Assembly: GCF_001949145.1 (NCBI RefSeq)
Contig: NW_019091365.1
Location: 394,497 to 458,496 of the forward strand
DNA from: Acanthaster planci
Lineage: Eukaryota > Echinodermata > Asteroidea > Valvatida > Acanthasteridae
Length of the DNA: 64,000 nt
Direction of reading: 5' to 3'
In this document: piece by piece, positions 11,901 through 22,200 of the stretch
Position numbering within the stretch: the stretch's first letter is position 1
Layout of the letters: the number at the start of each line of letters is the position of its first letter
Position numbers and translations under genes: made by a program
The notes under the pieces: generated by a model
Seen by the model: only the letters and a program-made list of their open reading frames with translations
What the model was told of the DNA's origin: nothing
Database searches by the model: none

Positions 11901-14105
11901 GTCTCACAGAAAGGTGATCTCAGAATTATCCCTGTCCAAAAAACCCAAAACGCAGTTCCTAAAATGAAAAAAAAGTGGGGTTAGGTTGAATGCAGGCCGA
12001 ATGCACAGTTCCAAGATGCTTCCATTCTTTCAGTATCCTCAGCATAGTAATAAATGTCTTGCCAAGTCTCTTTGGGTGGAGTGAACCTGCATTCCTCTGC
12101 TTTCTAGGGTTGTGCTGATATCCAGATATTCGATTGAGTATCGAATATTCAAATATTATTTTCCAAATTCAAATATTTGAATGCAAAATTCATGAAAGTA
12201 AAGGGAGAATTTTCTTTTGTTTTAAATGAGAAAAATTGCACTGTGGAGGCTTGTTTCAAGCAGACTCAAATGAAGAGTGACAGAAATCTCACAATTCAAA
12301 AATTAATTTATTTTTTATAAAAGTTTTTAGGACAAAGAAATATTTTTCGTCTCTAAATCTTGCTAAATCATGGAGATACTCCCAGATGTGAGAAACTATT
12401 ACAATGATTTAAATGGACAATTTTGTGCATTGTTGCAACTGATTTTGTACACGGTTTGTTCATCAGCAATCTGCCTGTCAGTACAAACAAACATTCGAAT
12501 ATTCGATTGAACTGAAGGTCAAATTTTCGAATAGTGAATTATTAGAATTGACTCAGCTCTACTGCTTTCCTGCAACTGCCGCCAAATAAAAATAGCTGCT
12601 TCCACAATCTTCTACACGATTCCAGAAAGGCTTGATTTCATTGAATGGCAGCGTACCAGCAGCCGCAGTCCTTCAGAATTCTTTACGTCACTCTTGAAAG
12701 GTTAACACAGTGCACAGTTGTACATGGTACTGTTTGTCCACATCCCATGCTTGGAGAAACAGTCTAAGGTGTATCTTAAGGATGGTCGCAAGTCGTACGT
12801 GGTCTTTCATGACATTCTAAATTCATACAACCTGGACATGGACAAGTGTCCAACATACATGTAGGTGCCTGCTGCTTTGATGCATGATGAATTGCCAGTC
12901 AGCATTCTAGCAACAAGACTGCAGTGAGTGTTCAAACTACGACATTCCTGTCAGCAAGCACCGATTTCATTCTTCCTCTACTGTGACCTCTCCTTGGCTC
13001 AGGTACGACGGTTACGCCATGGACGAGTCATCGTCCCTCCTTGAGCAACTCTTAGAAGCCTACGACCAGCAGGACCAGGAGAGCGCCAGCAAGATTCTCT
13101 TTTTACCCTATTTTACGTACCTGGACAATGACGTGAGTAGCTGGTTTCATCTTTCACCCTTCTGCTCTGTTCTGTCCGAATCTGTGATTGGCATCATGGT
13201 GGCACACCACTGCTGTGGTCACCGAATTTCCTTAACCCAAATGGCACTAAAGCCACCATTTTCGGTAGGATTTTATACACACCCTTGGGAGCCAGGGTTA
13301 ACTGTGGTTCTCACTGGAGTCATATTTGAGCCCATCAGGGTTTTTGTACTTTTTAAAAGTTATGCCTTGTTCCATTTGTGGAATTTAATCAAAAAAATCG
13401 ATCAATTTATTTCTGTTATCTGAGAAAAAAAAGACGAATTTTCTTAGTCGTCAGTGAATTTTTGTTACACATAATGAATGAAAATAAGGATTGTGTGGGA
13501 TTTGCCTCCTCAAGAATTTGTCATTTCACACTTTCAACTAAAAACAACCCACTCTATTCTGTACTTACAGGTGTTTCACTTCATTTCAGCATGTTAACCC
13601 TAACAGTCCTCAGTCCTCCAACGGGTGAAGGATTGAGGACTGTTAGGATTAAAGACTAATGCCAACCCACTTTGACAATGAGAAACCTCCAACCAACAAA
13701 TTTTGCTCAACCTGATATGTGTTCAACCTTTGCACAGTTTTCACAGTGCCAAAACTTGTTATTATGTCCAGCAAGTTTCATTAATGATCTTATTCGCATT
13801 GAGTGTGAACTGAGCCTGTACTCTGTGCAGCGTTGGGGAAATATGAGAAGACACTTATGTGCCGTTTTGCCTATGATGTCATAGGTGACGTAAGGTCTGA
13901 AGCATGTGTCTCTGTCGTTACTGCGTTACTGTTTGTACCCATCCAGTACGTTAAGCTGGCCAGGACGTTGAGGGTACCAGGGGGTGAGGTCGGCGGTGGT
14001 GGTGGGAGGCAAGAGCTGACCACAGAAGGAGCAACGGCCATGGGAGGTCAGGACGAGGCAGTGGAAGACGATGAAGAGGATGAGTATGCAGGGGGATTGT
14101 GCTGA
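5999..14105 (+). CDS. NAPG: Gamma-soluble NSF attachment protein (gamma-SNAP)
   Basis: Ten exons: 5999-6066, 6767-6834, 8153-8237, 8621-8669, 8924-9033, 9907-9973, 10699-10848, 11774-11853, 13003-13132 and 13947-14105 (stop TGA 14103-14105). They encode 321 residues; human gamma-SNAP has 312. Every junction phase closes. Diagnostic motifs are LKTSWTKWKPDFDGAAHAYE in exon 2, ALFHAAKAYEQA across exons 3-4, EKAVxLY-like AVDLYLSAAEIAE in exon 6, VLVHLHRGDFVAA in exon 8, LLEQLLEAYDQQDQE in exon 9 and the acidic C-terminus EEDEYAGGLC. SNAPs are all-helical TPR-like adaptors that recruit NSF to SNARE complexes on cytosolic membrane faces. The EDEYxGGLC ending and the LVHLHR motif distinguish gamma from alpha/beta SNAP. 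The exon 3 donor (GC|GTATCC) is weak but phase-required. The start ATG has a TISU/YY1-like context. Confidence 0.97.
6459..6700 (+). mobile_element. hAT-type MITE, left half (NAPG intron 1)
   Basis: This block matches the reverse complement of the right two-fifths of the intact element at 12105-12561. Shared stretches include the AT-rich TCGAATATTCGAT palindrome, CAGATTGTTGAGGAACAAAC (CAGATTGCTGATGAACAAAC in the other copy), ACAAAATCAGTTGCAA and TTAGCAAGATT-AGAGAC. It begins at a degenerate terminus, CAGAGCAGAGTCAATCC, corresponding to TAGAGCTGAGTCAATTC. It ends about 67 bases before NAPG exon 2. No target duplication is shared with the right half at 7538-7746. Confidence 0.75.
7538..7746 (+). 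mobile_element. hAT-type MITE, right half (NAPG intron 2)
   Basis: Homologous to the reverse complement of 12105-12300. It shares CTGCTTGAAACAAGCCTCCA, TTTTTCTCATTTAAAA, AAAATTCTCC, TTTCATGAATTTT and the ATTCAAATATTCGATACT stretch. It ends in the terminus AGCGCAGCCCTA, the complement of the TAGGGTTGTGCT start of the intact copy. In that intact copy the left and right halves are nearly contiguous. Here they are separated by about 840 bases that include NAPG exon 2. Confidence 0.75.
12105..12561 (-). mobile_element. Complete hAT-superfamily MITE with 8-bp target duplication (NAPG intron 8)
   Basis: A 457-bp element bounded by imperfect terminal inverted repeats (TAGGGTTGTGCTGATAT at the left end; TAGAGCTGAGTCAATTC on the opposite strand at the right end). 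It is flanked by perfect 8-bp direct repeats CTGCTTTC at 12097-12104 and 12562-12569. An 8-bp duplication with TAGGG/CAGGG-like termini is characteristic of the hAT superfamily. The interior is AT-rich, contains TCGAATATTCGAT palindromes near both ends, and has no transposase-like reading frame, so the element is non-autonomous. Confidence 0.85.
13594..13652. repeat. TTAA-bounded hairpin element (NAPG intron 9)
   Basis: A 59-bp inverted repeat whose arms (TTAACCCTAACAGTCCTCAG and its near-complement ending GACTGTTAGGATTAA) match over about 24 bases with two mismatches around a short loop. Both ends are TTAA and the left end reads TTAACCC, like the piggyBac-type elements in COQ9. It may be a minimal relative or a solo palindrome. 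Confidence 0.5.
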
Positions 14106-16294
14106 GATGCAGCCCGATTGTCATTGCACTTGAGTACATCTCATACTCATTTGAGTTTGTGTACTGGTTTTGAGTATGTGTACTCACTCTGAGTAGGATT
14201 AAATTCGAGTTGAATTAAATTCACATTGGATTAAATGCAAGTGCATTGAGATCAGTATGAGTGACAGTACTCACTACTCAGTCTTCAAAATGAATTGTGC
14301 AGCTTTGGCCATTGGGGTGAGTTTACTGCTTCACTGCTGCCGTAGGCAGTGACAAAATTGTTTGATTCTGAAGTGGCCTTAGAGAGTGGCCATTGCTGTC
14401 AGATTGGCTGAAGACAAGAAGTTGATTGAGGGTGGTGTTTAGCTGACACCAGACCGATTGTATTCCACTGAATGCCATAGTGTAGAGACGGGATAAACCA
14501 TGACTGGTTTGTTAGATTTCATGCTAGTTTACTCAAATATGTTATACATTGTATTATTAAGAGGTATACATGTACATGTGTATCTGTTATGCCTGTGCTG
14601 TAGTTAATGTCTGTGGAGAATACTGTATACATGCTTATTGACAGAAAGTAACAAGTTGTTTGTGTCCCTAAGCAAGACAGTTTAACCAAATGCAGAACAG
14701 GTTTCACCCGAGGCAAGCGACCACAATTCACCTGGCCCCTTGAAATGGTAAAAGCATTGTCCAAGATTTTGTCCAGAAAAAACTGTCCAAGGCCAATTTC
14801 ACGATATGATGCAGATGGCATTGTATGTCGGCCATTTTGTGGAGCCTAACCGGCATGCATTGGTAAGTTCCAGGGGTTTGCCTACAGTGGTTTACCTAGG
14901 CAGTTGGGCAGCTGATGTTGGGACCAGCCTGACAAAGCTTACCCATATTGTGTGTGACCAATGTTATTACAAATAACCACTCTTTCAAGTCATGCATAGT
15001 TCTGTTGGCAACACCATTCCGAATTCGTCAAGATTCAGCAACCATGCCTGCCGTCGAGTCACTGGAGTCCTGGCCAAACCCTGTTTGAGCAACTGGATTA
15101 CTTGTGCTGATGGCTCATACCCCAGAAGTGCCCCCAACTCTTTGCCATTTGACTCCTCCGCCTCCCCAACTCTCCAAATTGTCTTGTGATTTTGACCCCT
15201 TTTTATTTCACTGTATATATTTCTGCTTTCCGAGAGCATACCCTATATGTTCCTTCCTGTACGTAGCTGGACTCTTGTGAAATGGTATCACGGTCATTGA
15301 TACTTTTATTGCTAATGGATAAAGTGAGAAAAATGCAGAGTTTCATTCTGATGGCTTTTGTGACTAGAAACGTTGTCTATGTATAATGTGAGACATCATT
15401 TTCACAATATGCGTTTATTTCCTCTTTACATTAGTTATGTCAACAAAAGTGACATGTAATCTCACTTTACAGTGCAATATCTGATTCTAGACTTTCTCCA
15501 AGGTTTTTAGTGTCTGTAAACGCTGGTGATTTTGTAACCTGAAAATATCAAAACTGATTCTGTGTTTTTGTGTTTCATTATTATTCACCAAGCATGTGAG
15601 AAATGGATTCCCGAAACAGATGTTGAAATAAAAAGTAATTTGAGAAGTGAATGTGCTGTCCATCCATGTTTTTTTTGTTGAGGACTTTGGAGAGCTAGCA
15701 TGTTTCTGCATGTTGGATCCTTTGGTGATTAACAAACTGTCATGATTTTTATTTTATAAAAAGTAGAGTATAATTTGAAGATATTGAATTGTACATTTTA
15801 ACCGTTGGTGAAGGTGTGCTTCTTTGACCAACTATAACAGTCATAATCGTTGTCGTGCCTCCAAAAATAATTTGTAAATTTTAATGATAATGGTAATGTC
15901 AAAACCAGAAATATGGGTAATAGCTTTTTGGTTGATGTCAAACAAGATTTAGCAAGTCACATTTGGTTTTTCTTACGAAAGTATATGATAGTACATGTGC
16001 GTGTACAGTAGCTTCATCTTTATGTTAATTAAAGTACATGTATTTTAATTGGGTTTGACTTGGTACATGTATTTTGTGTCAGTGTGAGTGCATGACATGG
16101 AAGTCTCCACCTGCGAGACCATTCATGTTTGATAGACTTCCCAATTATTTTGACGACAATAGTTTGGGCCAATGGTTTTGAATGAAGGTGGATAAACACA
16201 CAAACAGCGAACAAAAAACTTTTTTTTCCAAATGCCGAATGATTTAATTCACAAAAAGTGTAAGGTCGCCGCTGAGGGCGTGCTTCACATCAAA
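14106..16294 (+). other. NAPG 3' UTR and NAPG-COQ9 intergenic interval
   Basis: No convincing coding sequence. The first 180 bases are a GAGTA/TTAAAT-rich low-complexity tract. A canonical AATAAA at 15627-15632, followed within 50 bases by G/T-rich sequence, is the best candidate for the NAPG polyadenylation signal and would give a 3' UTR of about 1.5 kb. The remaining 650 bases should include the COQ9 promoter; no TATA box is evident. Confidence 0.5.
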
Positions 16295-19200
16295 ATGGCT
16301 GCGTGCAGGAGTTTACGGGCTGCTTCGAGGTTGCCGTTTCGGTCGCTGTTTTCGCCCAAACAGACAGTTTACATTCGCCACACAGGTACATGATTAGAAA
16401 GGTCAATTGCTGTGCATCTGTCAGTGTGAACACTGCTCTTAAATTGGGGTTGATAATGTGGTATATGAGCCTCTCTGCATCAATATGTTCGAACTTATGC
16501 TGGCTGGCAGATTCTGGTTGTGTAATCTGGCACCTGGGAATTCGAAAGTTCAGAAAATTGTCAGGCCTACGTTTCGTGTTTGAAATTCGCTTGAAATTGA
16601 CATTTACTACGTGTCATGATATAGATGATATCACTTTTGCGTCCTTATTACACATTGGCCATGATATGTTACTGTCTTAAATTTTTGTGGAGATATAGGC
16701 CTAGGGAAAATTGGGAATTCTTGCCATTTTTGGCATTTTAAAAGGGGTGAGTTTTCCAATTTTATAAAACAAGAGGTGTCTGGAATAATATTAAATACTA
16801 CCTGAAAGAGAGACATTTTACGTTCATTTTTTAAGCCAAATCATTTTCAGGTTGAATACCTGTTCTTTCATCACCAGCCCTTCGAATAATCAACCACTGG
16901 CTAGTAGTAAGGTCACATAAAAAATAGTTTAGCGACAGCATCCGCCTCAAAAAATCTTGCCGTGTTTTTTTTTTCTTTAAAAGTTTTCTTTTCCAATTTT
17001 CTTTGTCCTTAGCCGTCCCCGTAGTTTCTACAATGCCCACACAACCTCGTGCATGCACAACATGCGACCTGAGTACATGTACATGTACATACACAATATC
17101 ATGTGCACTTTTGTGCACAAGTCTGAAGTGAACATGGCACTTTCGTTCCATGGTTGCGGCAGTCCAGATCAGCATGCATACCAAAGTATTTTTTTTTTTT
17201 TTTAAAAACCTCCTCCCTCCTTATTTTTTGCAAATACGACTGATGCTTAACTATTTTTATAAGCGGCCTAATGAGTAATAGAAAATCTGGTTGCTTGAAA
17301 GTTTTGAAATCTTGATTGTTAATCGATCTGTTTGATTTGATTTTGAACATTTATTTCAACGTCATGTACGTAAGCACCTCAATAAAAGTTTAATAATAAG
17401 GATATTAATAACATTAGGGTCTGCATTACATTTATCTGAAGGTGGGCAGCTGCCTGGTACTGGGTGTGAGGCCTCATTGCCCAGAGTGAGGTGGTGCTCG
17501 ACAGCAAACGGCAGTCAGCAAACCTTTGAGTGAGTTCAGTTTACATGGAAGCCGTTCTTGCTGTATGTTTGCACTGTCAGTGATCAAGTTTTAACTTGAG
17601 TATTACTTTGTTGAATCAGACAAGGTTTGAGGCCTTCCCGAGACAAACGACAAAAGTATCTTTCATATACTGAATAATTGAATTGTTTTCAAAGTTGCCT
17701 GTAGTTGGACCACCATCTGGCATTCTTCAACCCTCCTTCAAAATTTTAATCATCCATCACAGCCCACCCAATTGCTACTCCAATTACACTTACAAATCTT
17801 TTTCCCTGCTAAATATAGATCAGGAATAATTCAGGTTCCTGATAAACAACCGGCAAATAGAATTCAACAATTTCCCAAAAATACACTATGAATTAGCCTT
17901 TCCAACATAACCTCTTGGTAATGCTCTGCATTGTGCATTGCCTGTATTGTCTTGTGGTATTTTATAATATATTCTCATTTAATTTGTAAACCAGTGCCCT
18001 AAAAGTTTCGGTTTAACCCTAACTTTCCCCAACCACACAGAATTAAACAGTAGTAAAGTGTTTAATTCTGTGGGGATAGGTCTGGTAGGCCCATAACAGC
18101 TGCCTTTTGCATTGGGTTTGGCATACCTCAGAAAAACAAAGTCCAACAGCCTCTTTGCACAAAGTCCCATGTGGGTGTTTAACTTTGTGTGAATGGGGAA
18201 GGTTAGGGTCAGCAACCCTTGGGGGGTTTGGGTTAATGTAGAGAATTATTTCATTACTTCCATTATGAACACATTCTTTTTTGTATTTAGAGATACATGT
18301 ATGTAATACATATCAAATAAACATTAATATTAAAAATTTCTCTTGTAAAGTCAAACAGCCAACAACCATGGCAAATTCCAAGGAGCTCCGGAACCAACCT
18401 CCGAAGGGGAGCGGCAGGAGGAGTCCGAGGCATCGGTCAAGCGCTGCATCCTGGAGTCGGCACTGGACTTTGTCCCCGCCTTTGGCTGGTCCACAGAGGC
18501 CCTGGCCGAGGGGGCCAGGGCCCAAGGGCTGGCTGGCGTGGCACATGGGATGTTCCCCCGGGGCGGCGGGGAGCTGGTGCACCACTTTGTCCGTGAGTGC
18601 AATGCCCAGCTGGCCGAGAAGCTGGCCCGGGAGGTGCAGGAGGAGACGCAAGAAGAGGAGAAGGAAGGGGGAAGGAAGTCAGTATTGGAATATTTGCAAT
18701 TATGCAACACCTTAATAAATCCCTGTCATCTGATTGGTGGATGGTCAATCATGTTGCATGAATTATGCATCACATTGCAAAGCACATTGATGCCACAAAA
18801 CTTAAAAATACCAACCAACATAAAGTCTGAACACACATGTGATTCAGGGAATTATTCATTTACAGATTTGTTAACCCTAACCTTCCCCAACCACACAGAA
18901 TTAAACAGTGGTAAAGTGTTTAATTCTGTGGGGATAGGTCTGGTAGGCCCAGACAGCTGGCTTTTGCATTGGGTTTGGCATACCTCAGAAAAACNNNNNN
19001 NNNNNNNNNNNNNNNNNNNNNNNNNNNNNNNNNNNNNNNNAAGTAACATTTATAAACAATACAGAAATTTTTTTTCAAAAGTTTGTTGAGCGTTAAATTA
19101 AGTAGTAAATGTCAAAAAGTTGGGCTTTTACTCTTGAGAAAGATTTCATTTCAATCAAAATGTCCAGCCTTCAGTTTTTTAATAGTTTGGTCACTGTAGC

Positions 19201-22200
19201 AACAAGCAATTTGCAGTATTTTTGCAAGTTGCATTTTACATTTTCTGGAAATAGTGAATGTTTCAGATTTATGCCTTGTAAAAATCATGTATTTGGTAGA
19301 TTTTGAAGGATGTGGGAAGGTGAGAGCTAACCTTCCAGAGTACCAGACTTCTGTCTGCACCATTTGTCAAGGTGGCTTGCCTGCCCAGTGCAACAAGATC
19401 CAATAGGTTCACTCTCTCCAAGGTTATTCTAGAGGTCCATTGTAGCAAGCCACCACAGAACCTGCCAGGGTTATCACTAAATGGGACTGGCTCCCATCGG
19501 CTCAACATGGACAGTTAAGGTGGCTGCTGTTGATTGCCTTTTTGCAACAGTGTATAATTCACTTTGCTGGGTCTGGCAGGGTTGGCGTTAAACAATTGAA
19601 ACCAGCTGGCCCAAAATTGACACAGTGAGTTCAACTGTTTCTCTGCCGCACCCTCCAAAGAGCCATTTGAAGCAAGATATGGGACGGGAATTCTTTACAG
19701 ACTTCTCGGGGGGGATGTGTTAGGTAACAATAGTCTAGAGTCTGTATAGGGATTTGACATGTAAGGGGGGTACCCCTCCGTCCCATATCTTGCCAGGTAT
19801 ACGAAGAGCTTCAAACGTCTTTATGTAGTCAGTGGCTCTTCAGACAACAAGGGTTAGAAGTCCTGATTGAATTCTGGTCAACTTGCCATCCTTTTCCCAA
19901 GGCGCAGGAGGACTATCCCCTTCATCCGGGATGCCCTGGAGGCACGTCTGAGGATGATTATTCCTTTTATCGACCAGTGGCCCCAGGCGATGGCCATGAG
20001 TGCTCTCCCGGCCAACACCAAGGAACACTTCAGCAACTTGATGCAGTTACTGGACGACATATGGTACCACGCCGGTGACAGATCTTCCGACGTGAGTATT
20101 AATTTTCCAAAACCTCCACATCCTCGAAACTACCCTTTTTACCAATTTTACCTTTGGACTAGTTAGGCTCGGATTGTGTTTACCCAAAGAGGATTTTTCT
20201 TGCATACATGTAAATCTCAGAGGATTTTCAAATTCTGGAAGACATTTTTTAAAAGAGACTAGAATGTTTGTGTTCGTGTCAGAGACCTCACAACCTCGCA
20301 TTCAGTTTCAATAAGACGTATACACTTTCCAATCCAAAAATTCAGCATTGTATCTATGCAAAACAACAGGGTTTAAAGCAGACGTGTGAAAATTCAGCTT
20401 TTTAGCTGATTTCAGGATTTTTGTTCAGGTTTTGACCCTGAATTTGAGCTTTCTCGTGCAATTGCTGTGTATACCCATACATGTATGTGGACTTCTCATA
20501 TTTCAGCTTTTTGCTAGGTATTTTCAGCTCTGATTTAAGTGGCCACTCACACCCCTATTAAGGTGACGTGTATTTGACATTGTTGTCATTGATAAGTACC
20601 AAAGAATGACTCCACTCTTGACAGTCATTATAATGGAATCCTGTATCTTTTCAGGCAGAAGACACACTTGGAGGTGCACGCACCTGACTGTTCAGTTTGT
20701 TGACTTACAATGTCTTTGTTCAATTTGTTGACGAGTAAACTCCAACTAGAGGACTAAGGGGCATCCTGGTTTCTTTTAGGTCGGCAGTAAATACTGTACA
20801 TTTGTAAACTACGGCTAGACATGGAATTTTTCCAAGGAGTATAACTTCTTTACTCCTAGTTATACAGTGTGGGAAAATTGCAGAAAAGGCCTGTATTTCT
20901 GTTGAAGTTAGAAATCTGTAGCACTGTCCAAACGTTAGTAAAGGTATTACTATCATAAGGAAAACACTGATGGAGTTGCAGGTAGTTCGTAACTGTGTTC
21001 CTTTTGGCAAACATGGCTGCTGTTCTCTTAGCTCTACAGGCGTTGGCAGTGTGTTATAAGTTGCGATGAACTTAAAGTGACTGTACATTTCCTCTTCACC
21101 TTGGCCAGTTCAATTGGTACACCAAGCGCATCTCTCTGGCGGCCGTATACAAGACTGCCGAACTCTGTCTGATACAGGATGAATCCACCGACTACCAGGA
21201 CACCTGGATGTTCATCAACAGAAGGTTGGAGGAATTTGGGCAGATGTACAAGATGCGGTCTGACGTGAGTACTTGTAACCATTTTTCTGTCACAAGTCTC
21301 CAAGGAACAGTATGTGCTGCTATGATGCCTGCAAGGCCAGATTAAGTTTTCCGTAGGCCCCAGACACCATTGTTCCATAGGCCCCAGACACCATTGCTCT
21401 GTAGGCCCCAGACACCAGTGGTCCATAGGCCCTGGGTACCATACCATTGTTCCATAGGCCCCAGACACCACTGGTCCATAGGCCCTGGGTACCATACCAT
21501 TGTTCCATAGGCCCCAGACACCACTGTTCTATAGGCCCCAGATACCATTGCTCTGTAGGCCCCAGACACCATTGTTCCATAGGCCCCAGACACCATTGCT
21601 CTGTAGGCCCCAGACACCATTGCTCTGTAGGCCCCAGACACCAGTGGTCCATAGGCCCTGGGTACCATACCATTGTTCCATAGGCCCCAGACACCACTGT
21701 TCTATAGGCCCCAGATACCATTGCTCCACAGGCTCCAGATACATGTACCACTGTTCCATAGGCCCTAGACACCATTGTCCCATTGGCCCTAGACACCAAT
21801 GCACCATAGGCTTTGCCACTGGAACTAATTTGTCAACTTCCAATATCCAAGCAACAAAATCAACCATGTCAAGTGTCCACCCCCAAACCATGTTATACTA
21901 GTATACTGTGTCATTATTATTGTTATTTTTTCCAAAAACAAGTCATACACCGCCATTGCAACAGTCAAAGTGATATGAATATTGTTGCGCATAGTCTAAA
22001 CAGAACTCACATTTTGAACACTCCTAGATAATTGACGCAGAGCACTGCAATGTCTTGGTATTCTTTTATATTGAGCAGAGTTTTGGATTAACAGTTTACA
22101 AAGAACCATGTCAGGTTTAATGTGTGTGACCTACCATTCGGTAACCAGGATTAAGCAGGTAATATTGATGCTTGACAAGGCCTTTCCCCCAAACTTGAAG

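Noticed and set aside
18313-18748. Several open frames over COQ9 exon 2 on both strands
   Set aside because: GC-rich exon shadows. Only the frame giving CILESALDFVPAFGW matches COQ9 and joins in phase with both neighbouring exons.
21034-21901. Long open frames on both strands with repeated GAYGTMVS or RPQTPLFH peptides
   Set aside because: They are translations of a 24-bp tandem repeat lying in a COQ9 intron. Openness follows from the repeat length being a multiple of three, and there is no independent coding evidence.
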